From: Fusarium oxysporum f. sp. lycopersici 4287
Lineage: Eukaryota; Ascomycota; Sordariomycetes; Hypocreales; Nectriaceae
NCBI RefSeq assembly: GCF_000149955.1
Contig: NC_030989.1
Span: 2,427,839-2,491,838, forward strand
Direction: 5' to 3'
DNA: 64,000 nt
In this document: positions 1 through 10,918 of the stretch, piece by piece
Position numbering within the stretch: the first letter of the stretch is position 1
Layout of the letters: each line of letters starts with the position of its first letter
The notes under the pieces: model-generated
What the model was told of the DNA's origin: nothing
Database searches by the model: none
What the model saw: only the letters and a program-made list of their open reading frames with translations
Made by a program: the position numbers and the translations under genes

Positions 1-1194
1 GCAATCATCATGCTCCCGTCATCCTCTTTTTCCTCTCCCCCTCCACGGTACTTCCCTCGTAAGAGCTGATATGCAGGGAGCGGCGCCGAAGCGTTATGGC
101 AATACCCCATTTGCCTATTTGATGTGCTTGCTTGCTTGATGACTGATGATGGTCAACTTTGAATACTTGACCTTGGACCCTTGTTTACACCCCCGAGAAC
201 TCAAAAAAATGCAAGACAGTTCACAATGCCTGAAATGCAACTTGGACACCGGCTGAGATACCACTTTGAGATACCCGCCCGCTTGCTGTACGATATGTCA
301 CCTACGCAAGCCAACGTTCCGTTCCTGAAAGCTCCAGCGCTGATCACTCGAGACTGGAGTGCTATTTACGGCTGCCGCCCAGTGCACTGCCTGGCACTCA
401 TGGCCGCCAAGCCACTATGGGTCTCAGACAAGCAGCGTGTCAGGGTGCAATTATGCCTGAACATTGGATAACGAGAGTCTGTCTCCTTCCGAAAAACATG
501 TCCTGTGTCAATGGATATTGCAAATCTCAACGCAATATTCAAGCACCGCCATCTGAATTACGCAAGATGAAACTTAGAATCTCTCCTTGCCATTCCAAAT
601 TACACGGCAGTTGTATCCTCGCTCGTCCATAAGAACCGAAATCCATCTTCAGCCTCAGTTGGCCCCACGAACGAGTTGGCGCTGGATATTCCCTGTAACA
701 GGACCCTTGTGCTTGATCACCAGCCCCTGAAGAGGATTGGGCCGGGCCTCTTTACAGCATTCCCGCTGCATTATCGTTACTTTTGGATCCCCTCCATCGT
801 TGGGCTTCGCTTCAGGGTATCGCATTCTACTTGATTCTCGAACCTGGATTATTTGAACCAACTCCTTACCGCAAATTAGCTCTGGAAACCTTGAATTGGA
901 GCTGGAACTGCTACCACCAATAATCAGTCGATCAAGCAAGCAAGCACTCAACCCAGCGAACTGACCAAGCCAGTGCCTAACGCACGCGCAGTATAAACAG
1001 GCTGCTGTTTGCTGGTTCGAGGCAAAGAGGGGTTACGCCGCTGCTTCTGCAGTCATCGGTGACCGCGCCCCGTCAGCTCTTACATTCGTTCGCTGTGAAC
1101 GAGAACAAGGGCCCCTTCTTTATTCGTCTTATCCCCCCCGACCCTCTTGCTGACATCTTACGTCCTTTTTGCGATAGACGGCCAGCGAACCGAG
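1..1194. other. upstream region of the Skt5-like gene, no gene seen
   Basis: No reading frame here has the length, codon use or recognisable motif of a gene. A TATAAA box lies at 992-997, about 200 bases before the Skt5-like start codon, and the last 120 bases are pyrimidine-rich, as is usual for a fungal 5' leader. The sequence therefore most likely holds the promoter and leader of the gene that starts at 1195. The far left part could also hold the end of a gene lying outside the window, but nothing supports that. Confidence 0.5.
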
Positions 1195-4096
1195 ATGGCT
1201 CCCCCACAGTTAGGCGCGACATTTGTCCCCGGCGGCTTCGATGATTATTATATGCCAGAAGTCGTTGCTCCCTCCCCTCAAAGGTATGTCTCTTGGCTCT
1301 TCCCCCTTAATCCCATTTCCGGCACGGTCTCCAGTTTCTATTTCCCAAATCACCATGCTCCTTTCCCTTGCCTGATCCTATATAAATAAAGCTTGCCAGC
1401 ACCGGATGCGGTTGTAACGGTGAAAAGGTGGGGCATGCTGACGTTTCTTTGTTGTTGTTGTATCTAGGGTAACCCCTCAGGTCCCTCAAAATATGCAAGA
1501 GGACCTCCAGCGCATGGAGCTCGAGGCTACTTCTGTTGAACCACGATCACAAACCTATTCAGGCCCAGGTCCTCGTCACTCTCGTGAACCGTCGCTCTCT
1601 ACTTACACCAATCCTCGGGGAGCCGACCCGCCCAGGCCCCAGCCGGCAACACAGGTCTCAAGCGACGACATCCGAGCATACCAGTCCACCGATAAGATCT
1701 CCGAGAGTCTCAGCACCATGAGTTTCGACGCCCCCTCATTTTCGCCTTTTCCCAAGGTAAAGGGCGATAACATCCCCCCAACTGACGAGGAAAAGGAGGA
1801 GATTCTCTGGAACGCGCGCAAGCATGTTCTTCACTCACAGAATGTTTCAATGCAAATTACATGGGCGCGCGACGTCCTTACTTGGGCCGACATTTCCCAA
1901 GAGTCCATGATACGCGAATATGGCGAAAAGGCCCGACCTGCTACGCCCCGCATAGAACACGAACTCCGAGTCGATGCAATCAACATCATTACCTACTTGT
2001 CGCAGCAAGAACACCCCGAAGCACTATACATGCGCTCAAAATGGCTCGAGTTTGGCAAGTTTGGTAACCGTGTTGACAAGCGCGAGGCTTATATCGGCTA
2101 CAAGCGCGCCGCAGAACTCGGTCATGGACGATCCGAGTATCGCATGGGCATGTTGTACGAGCAGTCTAATGACATGTCCAAGGCGAAGGAGCATTACTAC
2201 CGCGGTCTTTCCCTCAAGGACTCAGCCTCGTTGTACCGAATGGGCATGATGAGTCTTTTAGGCCAGCATGGCGAGACGAAAGATTACTCGACTGGTCTGG
2301 AGCGGATACAGGCCGCGGCCGACAGCTCCGACGAAGACGCCCCTCAGGGTGCTTATGTTTACGGTATGCTCATAGGACGCGACTTACCGGACATAACAAT
2401 CCCCGAGGGCTTGTTGCCCAACAATCCATTGACGACAAAGATGTATATCGAGAAGTCAGCTTATCTTGGGTTTGCTAAGGCCCAACTCAAGATGGGACAA
2501 GCATACGAACTCTGCCAGTTCGGATGTGACTTCAACCCGTCTTTCTCTCTTCACTACTACGGCCTAGCAGCTAAGCAAGGTCTTCCCGAGGCAGCCCTCG
2601 GTGTGAGTCGATGGTTCCTCTTTGGCTACGAGGGCGTTTTCAAGAAGAACGAGTCGCTCGCGTACAAGTATGCTCAAGAGGCTGCTGCCGCTAAGCTACC
2701 GACAGGAGAATTTGCCTTGGGCTACTACAACGAAATAGGAATCCATGTTGAGAAGAGCTTGTCAGAAGCTAGAAAGTGGTATCAGCTGGCCGCCGATCAC
2801 GGCAATCAAGACGCCCTTGGCCGACTCGATTCTCTGGACGAGAATAACACTCTGTCTAAATCTGACCACGAAACTACCACACTGACCCGCATCAAGTCGC
2901 AACACGGATCCCAGCGAGGCAAGCGCCCTGATCGCTTCAAGCAGCCACAACAAATGCCTACTCTCAGTGAAGGAAGTGCCCCTGCTTCACCTTCACTAGA
3001 CGGACCGGGTTACCCCAAGCCACAGGATCCGCAGTCCAATCCTTCTCTCGGAATACGGCCCACCATCGTCTCGGAGCACGTCAACTTCCCAGACCCCTCG
3101 CGAGCTTCTTTTGTACTCCCTGCGGCAACGGACAGACCTCCTGCCTTCAATGTTAGATTGGATGCCAACCAAGGCCCAGTGCGACCCCAATCGGCAGCTC
3201 CCTACCCCGAAGATGACCGGCCACCACCCCTGACAGTTCGTTCCAAGTCCACCGCACCTTACCCCGAGGACGACACCCAAGGTCCTACTTCTCCTCGTTT
3301 CAATCAAGGCGGACACATGGGACCCCCTTCAGGACCCCCTTCAGATCGCCCATCAAGCGCTTTTGGCATCAAGCCCCAATCAGGTGGTCCTCGTCCTATG
3401 CCGCAATCTCAATCGATGGGCAATCTTCACCCTGGAGGCCCAGGAGGTCCCGGCCGACCCGACCCCCGCAACAGGGCTGCATCCACCGGATGGGAAGGCC
3501 AACAAGGACCCGGAGGACCCGGAGGACGTCCTTCTCCCTATCCAGAAGACAACGGAGCACCGTACGGTGGAATACAAAAGACACCCACTGGTGGCCCATA
3601 CTCACCGGGCTTGCAAAACCCTCAGTCCCAAAACTATGAACGCTTCTCGCGCGTACCTGGAGCTAGTGGACGCCCCGAGCGTGGGAGCTCTCTTCCCCAG
3701 AATCAGCAGCAACAGCAGCAACAATCACCACCTCAGGCGAACCGACCCCCACGAACGTCAAGTGCTCAGCCGCCAATGGTGTCTGGCGGTGCTGGCCCGG
3801 GCGGCAGGCCGTCTCCGGGACCTTATGGCGGACCTCAAGGAGGACCTCAAGGGGGCCCATCTGGTCCTCCAAGAACTGGAAGCGCACCTCCATCACAATT
3901 TCAGCGGCCCGATAACAGGCCGAGCCCTGCTCCCAGCGCTGCAACGATGCCGCCAAAGGGAGCGGGTAAACAGGGACCTGCAACGTTTGAAGATATGGGT
4001 ATCCCACAAGGAAAACAGGACAGTGACTGTGTAAGTTTGCTGGTAGATTTGTGTTTATTGACGGAGTACTAACACCCTTGACAGATCCTCATGTAA
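1195..4096 (+). CDS. SKT5: Skt5/Chs4-like chitin synthase activator, Sel1 repeats, CAAX C-terminus
   Basis: Three exons: 1195-1283, 1468-4030 and 4085-4096, giving 887 residues. The introns have GTATGT..TAG and GTAAGT..CAG borders and keep the frame. Residues of roughly 180-440 form Sel1/TPR-like helical repeats, visible as recurring A-x-x-G-x-x-x-A-x-x-x-L-G patterns followed by W/Y-Y-x-x-A-A. The second half is disordered and rich in Pro, Gly, Ser and Gln, with repeated YPEDD/YPEDN words and a short Q run. The tiny last exon adds I-L-M after a Cys, so the protein ends in CILM, a farnesylation-type CAAX box. In yeast, Chs4/Skt5 is a prenylated Sel1 protein that binds and activates chitin synthase III and links it to the bud neck; the same role at growth sites and septa is inferred here. 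The ATG at 1195 was chosen because it opens the first exon and splices in frame; the internal ATG at 1493 would lose 37 residues. A paralogue-level assignment (Skt5 versus Shc1-like) cannot be made. Confidence 0.9.
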
Positions 4097-4768
4097 AGTT
4101 GGAAAGTGGATAAGAAGGACTAAACCAAATAGGACATGCACGAATCAGTTGTTTTAGGGACTACATTCGAACACATAAAGTCGGTTGAAAGGGCATCTTT
4201 TTGGAGTCGAGCTCGCGGACGGAATGCATTTGCACTGGGCTCGGAAGTAAATATCCGTGAGACGGGACAGGGCTGGCAGGGTTGGTTGCGTAAAAACGCT
4301 GAATATTTGGGTATCGAGTATTGTAAGTATGATCTCTCAATGTATTGAGTTCGAGATGTGGACCAAGGATAGCGTGCGTAGATGGCGATGTTCAGAGGAG
4401 TATTTTTCTTTCATATCTTGTTGCAGTCTTGAGCCGTTGAGTGTCTGTGCGACAATAGCTTTGTCCAAGTTCGACTTTAAAGATGCTGTTCGAGTATAAT
4501 GGTTCCATGCCCAAGCGGTGAACTTGTGGATGACCCGACGAACAATCCTCTGAAGGATTTGAAGGACACAAGAGGAAAAATGATGAACGCTGTGTAGCAA
4601 TGAGTATATAACTTTGCGGATTGCCCAGCCATCACTCTCATCACCATCTTCCCTCAGTGTTCCGTCGACGCCTCGAGGCTGATTACACATAGGCTATTCA
4701 TTAATAAATCCTTTATCATACATCAGTCGATCGACGACCAAGAGACACACGTCTCTTCCACTACCAAT
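4097..4768. other. intergenic, no gene seen
   Basis: This stretch holds the 3' end of the Skt5-like transcript and the promoter of the transporter gene. GAGTATATAACT near 4600 is a possible TATA element about 165 bases before the transporter ATG. The short open frames in it have no family resemblance. Confidence 0.5.
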
Positions 4769-6164
4769 ATGGCACATACCGATCGAGGATTCCAGCTGCA
4801 GTCCCTGAATGCTGCCAGACAGGCATACAATCCTTTTTCGGCAAACCCAGAGGGACAATCTAACCATGCGAATCAATCAGTGTCGGAATTCGGCCAGAGT
4901 TTGCTCGAGGAGGCGATTGGCCGAGCCTCTTCAGATAGCTCCAGGGCTCCAGTACCGCCCCCTGACGGTGGATGGAGAGCGTGGTGTGTTGTACTATCCA
5001 CACACTTGGTATATATGAACACCTGGGGCTGGGTGAACTCCTTTGGCATTTTTCAGGCCTATTATGCTGAGAATCTGGGTCTCCCAGCAAGCAAGATCTC
5101 GTGGATCGGTTCCATTGGCTTTTTTCTTCTATTCTTCGTCGGTACCTTGACAGGACGTCTTGTCGACGCTGGATATTTCCGCTGGGTGTTTGCCTGTGGT
5201 ATCGTCTTCCAGGTCACAGGTATCATGGTAACTTCGTTCTGTACTGACTATTGGCACTACTTTGGTGTTCAGGGAGTTCTCGTTGGTTTGGGGCATAGCT
5301 GTCTGTTCTGCCCGGTGCTGGCAGTACTATCGACGTTCTTTGCTAGAAAACGGGCTTTGGCTATGGGAGTCGCAGCATGTGGGAAGTGCAACAGGAGGTG
5401 TCTTGTTTCCTCTCCTGGTTCGAGCTCTTCTTCAAAAGGAAGGTTTTGGCTGGACTCTGCGCATTGTGGGTTTCGTGCAGCTTTTTCTTCTGCTTGTCGC
5501 CCTGGTACTTGTTAAGCCTCGGCTTCGACCACGTCGATCTGGCCCCCTGATCGATTTCTCTGCCTTAAAAGATATCGAGTACGTGTTGTACGTCACTGCC
5601 TCATTTTTTACTTGTTTGGGGGTATATCTAGCTTACTATTTCATGGCAGCTTTCTCTCGTACAGCTATCGACCCGCCCTTTACCTTCAATCAGTCTCTTG
5701 ATCTTCTGATGATTCTGAACGGTGTTGGTGTTTTTGGTCGACTGCTCGCAAATTGGACAGCTGATCACATCGGCGCCATCAATATCTTCGCACCGCACTC
5801 CTTCTTTGCTGGAGTAATACTCTTTTGCTGGATGGGGGTTACCAACAAGCCAAGTCTGTACGTATGGTCCATCTTCTATGGTATTCTCGCCGCCGCGATT
5901 CAGAGTCTCTTCCCCACCGGTATCTCTCTGCTGACTGAGGATTTGAACAAGATTGGTGTTAGGATGGGAATGGCCTTCACGTTTGCTAGTTTTGCTTCCC
6001 TTGCGGGACCACCTGCTGCAGGTGCGATTATTGATGCGGAGCATGGCTTCAAAGGTGCGCAGGCGTTTGCTGGTACAGCTATGTTGTTGGGTGCATTGTT
6101 TCTTATTGCAGCGAAGAAGAAGAGGATGGCTAGACTTGGAACCGGTTGGTTTGACAAGTGCTGA
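4769..6164 (+). CDS. MFS monocarboxylate-type transporter, reading frame broken once
   Basis: The protein resembles fungal major facilitator transporters of the monocarboxylate porter group. After a soluble N-terminus of about 65 residues comes the family signature PPDGGWRAW, followed by hydrophobic segments consistent with 12 membrane spans. The segment after the central loop ends with typical MFS text (GLLxP-GISLL, GPPAAGAIID). The first part (4769 to about 5383) and the second part (about 5385 to 6164) are in different frames, offset by one base. Dropping one A in GGGAAGT at 5381-5387 joins the conserved ACG and SATGGV without a gap and gives about 464 residues, a normal length. No GT..AG intron can make this shift. 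The break is either a homopolymer error in the assembly or a recent inactivation. The substrate is unknown; short-chain monocarboxylates or related acids are the usual guess. It converges on the dehydrogenase gene to its right, 280 bases away. Confidence 0.85.
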
Positions 6165-6444
6165 GTTGGCCTTGGTTTGGAACGGCAACTAAGTGGAAAA
6201 GATAGAAAGGGGTAAGTTGGCCTTTTGTATTTGTCCTTTTTGATCAGCTAACAGGTTGTCTAACTATCTCAATATGAATCGATTTGGAGCATCTATCATG
6301 TCCATTGTAGTGACTTGCCATGTATAACTGATTCCTGAAACTCGAATAATGTCTCTTCCTCTTGCTATGACTAACTACTTAGGTTTTGTCGACTCCCCGA
6401 CAATGCTTAACTTTTGGCTTCAATGAATTACAATTAATCATTGT

Positions 6445-7546
6445 CTAGTCATCAAGTTTGATAACAACCTTTCCGACCTGCTTGCCTTGCCAAACATACT
6501 CGATTGCCTCCTCTGCTTTATCGAAAGACCAAGTCGAGTCAAGAATATCCTCGAAAGTCATCTGTGTCGCAGAGATGGCAGCCATAAGTTCATCCTGATC
6601 ATCCTTAGACCCCGCGTTGATACCGCGAACGTTCAGTCGTCGATCGATGATAGTGGAAACAAACTCCTTTAAATGCTCAGGTTTAGGGCCGCCCAGATAA
6701 CCAACTTGGCTGACAATGCCTCCACGTCGAGTGCACTCCATGGACCGAACGAGAGAACTGCTGCCACCGTTCTCGACGACGAGATCAACGCCGACACCAT
6801 TTGTTAGACGGAGAACTTCCTTGTGCCATTCTGAGTGGGTCTTGTAGTTGACGGTTTGGATCTCTGGCTTTCCGAATTGCTTCTTGATTTGTTCTAACTT
6901 CTCATCACTTGAGGAAGTAAGGATGACCCGAAGACCTGAAGCGCGAGCCAGCTTGAGAGCAAAAGTGGAAACGCCGCCAGTGCCTGAGATTTGTTAATTA
7001 TTGTCTTTGTATTGACATTCTGTGAGGGGACTTACCTTGGATCAAAACTGTTTGCCCGATATTAGCGCCCTTGAGAGCAGACCAAGCGGTCGTTCCAGCA
7101 CACGGAATGATCGAAGCCTGAACCCAATCAAGATGCTCAGGTAATTTTGTAACCAACTTCTCATCAAAGATAATGTAAGTGGCCAAGATGCCATCCTCAT
7201 TGGCCGCGAGCCAAGACCTTCCTGTCGAGCGAGCATTAACAAATTCTGAGTCCGTGATCGGAGCAACACGATCGCCAACTTTGACGAGCGAGACTCTATT
7301 CCCGACTGAAACGATCTCACCGGCGGCATCATTGCCAGGAATACCATTGGGAGTAACAGGCCAGGGGTTACCGCCATTGGCTATGTTGGCATCGCGATAG
7401 TTGAGAGCAACTGCGTGCACTTTGATGAGAACGGCTGTTGGATGAAGAGGGAGAGGAATGTCTTCTGTGACGAGTTTCACTTTGGGGGTGCCTTTTGTAT
7501 AGTCGTCTGTTCGACGCCAGGCTTGACGTTGAGTTGGTTGAGACAT
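6445..7546 (-). CDS. zinc-independent medium-chain dehydrogenase/reductase
   Basis: Two exons on the minus strand, 7546-7036 and 6983-6445, separated by a 52-base intron (GTAAGT..CAG), giving 349 residues. The N-terminal half is a GroES-like fold with NYRD, GNDAAGEIVSVG and VGDRV, all typical of the NAD(P)-dependent alcohol dehydrogenase-like/quinone oxidoreductase branch. The position where zinc-dependent alcohol dehydrogenases carry the first catalytic Cys is occupied by Tyr-Arg-Asp, so catalytic zinc is not expected. The Rossmann half contains VLIQG-TGGVS at the intron and VDLVVENGG. The cofactor is probably NADPH and the substrate an aldehyde, ketone or enone, but this is inference from family. 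Splicing restores the GTGGVS nucleotide-binding loop, which supports the intron. Confidence 0.87.
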
Positions 7547-8644
7547 TTCTGGCTGTGAAGAGAGTACTTCTGAGTAATATGGTGCATCAGGGATGAATAT
7601 CTATTGCTGTCATACCCTGATCTCGGGGTGGGAGACTGTAGTTCTTATACTGCGGTTGTCGTAATGAGGCGTCTTGTTGCTGACAGATCCACGCGGGGTA
7701 ACCTCGTTTATAACCAATCTTGTTATGGTATCATGAGTAGATCAGTACATTACGACCTGGCTGTAGTTGAATCATGTTCCTTAAATCTTTTCTTGTTTTG
7801 GTTACCAAGGCTTCGAGACGTGTCTGGTCTTGGCTAATGTCGGTTTCCTCAGCCGTAGGTATCCACATCTCAAGGAACATTGCAACTATCACGAGGTTGG
7901 CCAAGTGTTCAAAAGGGTATCCTTTCCGAAGTGAGTAAATTATTGACTAGAACTTGCGCTAAAATTGATATTCTTGGAAGAGTCTGCGTCAAAAGAGACC
8001 CTATGGATGGCTTGGATGTATGCCACATACTCAGAACTCGGCTGCCACTCCCGAACATGATCAATGCTTGAATGATGCGATTCAGTGGAAACAATGAATG
8101 TGAACAAACTCAGGTCAAATCTCTTTAAAATCTTTCACTTGGAACAAGTAGTCAACGTAATAAAACTTGATATAGCCTATTCATCAATTCCTGCTTTTAC
8201 TGTTGAACAGTATCTCAACCCCTGAGGCAGCTGCCTTACACCATCGTCCAACCCTGCATTATCTCGGGACAGGAACCCGCGGATACCACACTTTAGGAAC
8301 CAAAGAACATACCAGTAAATCTCCTGTTTCACTTTTTGATATTCAGATGATATCTCCTTTAGAACTCCGTAAACTCACAGACCGAAAAAGGAAAGTTTAA
8401 AGAATATTCCTATCTAAATGAGGGGAAGCCGTTGATAGATCGGCATTTTCTGGATTCGTGGCGTCGAAGCTTCATGCTTGGGGTACAGGGGAATCTGAAG
8501 TAGGCTCGTTTTGTCAGAGTTGCATCGGTAAGACCAGTGTGTATAAGAAGTGTGACACCATGTCCTAGCCAGCTCATTCAATTATTCTTCACATGCCCTC
8601 TTCCAATAGTTCTACACAATTCTCTCCACTCATTGCCTAACAAG
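7547..8644. other. divergent intergenic region, no gene seen
   Basis: The region separates the minus-strand dehydrogenase from the plus-strand dehydratase, so it should hold both promoters. It is AT-leaning and has only short open frames without recognisable features. The ATG at 8645 is preceded by a pyrimidine-rich leader. Confidence 0.5.
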
Positions 8645-9760
8645 ATGTCTGAGCTCAAGATAGCAAAGATAGACGTCTTCAAAGTCGACCTCCCTTACTC
8701 AGGGGGCGTTTACTATCTGTCAGGCGGCCGAGAGTATAGGAGTTTTGATGCAACCATTGTCCGAATAACCACAAATACTGGTATCGAAGGATGGGGCGAG
8801 AGCACCCCTTTCGGGTCAACTTACATCGCCTCGCATGCTCTTGGCGTGAGAGCAGGCATTGCCGAGATCGCTCCCTGGCTGATCGGCTTGGATCCAAGGC
8901 GAGTTGACCGCATTAACGAAGCCATGGACTCTGCTCTGATCGGCCACGAGCACGCCAAAACTCCTATCGACATTGCCTGCTGGGACATCTTCGGCAAGTC
9001 AGTGGGAATGCCTGTTTGTGAATTGCTTGGTGGTCGCACTGATGTTGGTCTGCCTATCATCTCGTCAATCTACATGGACAAACCCGAGGATATGCGAAAG
9101 CGTGTTGCAGAGCATAGAGCACGGGGATTCATCGGACACTCCGTCAAGATCGGCGGAGATCCCGGTGAGGATGCTCAGCGAATAACTGCCTCGCTCGCTG
9201 ATAAGCAGCCCGGGGAGTTCTTCCTGGTAGATGCCAACGGTGGCATGACCGTTGAAAACTCCCTTCGCATGTTGAGGCTCCTCCCGCCCGGCTTGGACTT
9301 TGTTCTCGAAGCCCCCTGTGCCACATGGCGCGAAATCGTCTCCCTTCGTCGAAGAAGCAATGTGCCTATTCACTTCGACGAGCTCGCCACCACAGACGCA
9401 TCGATAATCCAGATGATAGCAGATGACGCGGCCGAAGGCTTTGGGATCAAGATTTCAAAGAACGGCGGTTTGACCAAAAGTCGACGACATAGGGATATTG
9501 CTCTTGCGGCGGGCTATACCATGAGTTGTCAGGAAACCACCGGATCGGACATTGCTTTTGCGGCGATTGTTCATCTTGGGCAAACTATCCCGGAGAGGAA
9601 TCTGAGATGTATTTTGGAGTGTAGAGATATGGTTACTGTGAAGACGGCGGACGGGGATTTTGAGGTTAGAGATGGGAGGGTTCATGCACCAAAGGAGCCC
9701 GGATTGGGAGTTGCGCCTCGTTTGGATGTTTTGGGTGATCCTGTTGCTAGTTACTCCTGA
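8645..9760 (+). CDS. enolase-superfamily dehydratase, cis-3-hydroxy-L-proline dehydratase-like
   Basis: A single-exon gene of 371 residues. It has the mandelate racemase/muconate lactonizing enzyme layout: an N-terminal capping domain to about residue 120 and a barrel with paired lysines. Visible catalytic candidates are Lys168 (SVKIGG), metal ligands Asp196 (DANGG), Glu222 (EAPC) and Asp245 (DELATTD), and Lys269 (IKISKNGG). The two-lysine pattern and overall text resemble the group containing cis-3-hydroxy-L-proline dehydratase, which turns that amino acid into 1-pyrroline-2-carboxylate and water. Other acid-sugar dehydratases, dipeptide epimerases and proline-derivative racemases share the fold, so the exact substrate is uncertain. 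The start at 8645 fits the domain start; the frame stays open upstream to 8537, but the extra residues look like leader. A link to the nearby transporter and dehydrogenase is possible but unproven. Confidence 0.85.
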   Translation: MSELKIAKIDVFKVDLPYSGGVYYLSGGREYRSFDATIVRITTNTGIEGWGESTPFGSTYIASHALGVRAGIAEIAPWLIGLDPRRVDRINEAMDSALIGHEHAKTPIDIACWDIFGKSVGMPVCELLGGRTDVGLPIISSIYMDKPEDMRKRVAEHRARGFIGHSVKIGGDPGEDAQRITASLADKQPGEFFLVDANGGMTVENSLRMLRLLPPGLDFVLEAPCATWREIVSLRRRSNVPIHFDELATTDASIIQMIADDAAEGFGIKISKNGGLTKSRRHRDIALAAGYTMSCQETTGSDIAFAAIVHLGQTIPERNLRCILECRDMVTVKTADGDFEVRDGRVHAPKEPGLGVAPRLDVLGDPVASYS

Positions 9761-10918
9761 CTTAAAATGAGATGATAGAACAATGGGATTGTTTAGACAG
9801 GGAGAGGATGTTTTTGAGTGTGTTTGGTGGGATGGTTCTCTGGAGAGATGAAAGGAGACGAATGGGTCTTGTTATGAAGTTTAGGTAGTCAAGTGTGAGA
9901 ATGTTCATCCCAGAGTTCGGAGGATCACACAAAAAGAAAACCCCAACAGTTTGGCCGGATGATGAATATTTATGCAAATACTGGTAAATCTGTAACAATG
10001 TGAGTACTCGCAACTTTACTACATCTATCCTCGAGGTTAGAGAACCTTCGAGTTTGCCAAGGTCAAAGCAATCTATGGTAAAAGAAAGTGATTGGCAGTA
10101 GAATATGCACTTTTCCAATATCCCTGATCCCTTGCACGTACCTAGGTATACATGAACTCCTAAGGCCTCCCGATTACATTCTATCTCTTACGGCCTAATC
10201 AACCTGACGCGTCTGCTGTGGTTGGCCGTCTGCATGAGGCCGTCCTTTGAGGGCCGCCCGACTCATAAACGGCCACCAGCACTTGGCCCCCTGCCTGCAA
10301 TTTGCTGCAAGGCAGCCAGCCACAGAGCGAACCATTTTCAAGTCAAAGATATGTACTTGGATAGATGCCTAAAATGTAGCTTCACTTTCGATATCGTTCA
10401 TCTTTTGTTTGCTGGTTCAACCATCCTGTCTGGAGGCCCACTTTGACTTCAACTACAGAAACGCTTTTGATATCTATCGACTAAGTATCAAGGAAACTAT
10501 CTCAACTACCTGAAAATCTAGGTAGGCACCTATAACTTGCTCTATTTTGATATTGTTTGAGATAATGGAGGCCGTCTCGCTACCACATGCACTGACAGTT
10601 GCTGCCAGTGCCAGTATCATCAAACGACGGCAGCCTCACAAGGTGAATGAATCATTCACCCACCCTTGGTATTGTTGACTTTTCTTCTCCAAACAAAATC
10701 CTCGCTCAGTTCATTTCATTTCTCTCTTAACTTCACCCTCACCTTCATCTTCCTTACCTTTGCATCGCGAGTATAACCTCGACTGCCGCGTACTGAGCTC
10801 TACTACAACTGCAAGACAACTTATATTGACACTGAATCACCTCAGGCATCTAGGTAACTTACCCACCTGAATCGCCTACTTTATTGGTAGAAGCGCGGTG
10901 CCTTAGGTGCTAGCAGCG
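9761..10918. other. intergenic, promoter of the giant DUF3638 gene
   Basis: No supportable gene. From about 10680 the sequence turns pyrimidine-rich with many CTCTT/TTCATC words, as in fungal core promoters and 5' leaders. The reading frame of the next gene opens with GTG CTA GCA GCG before its first ATG at 10919; the ATG is taken as the start. Confidence 0.5.

Noticed and set aside
3363..4034. A 223-codon frame overlapping the Skt5-like tail
   Set aside because: It lies in another frame of a Pro/Gly/Gln-rich coding tail and has no family resemblance.
8537..8644. An earlier start of the dehydratase
   Set aside because: The extra residues resemble leader sequence and the capping domain begins right after the ATG at 8645.
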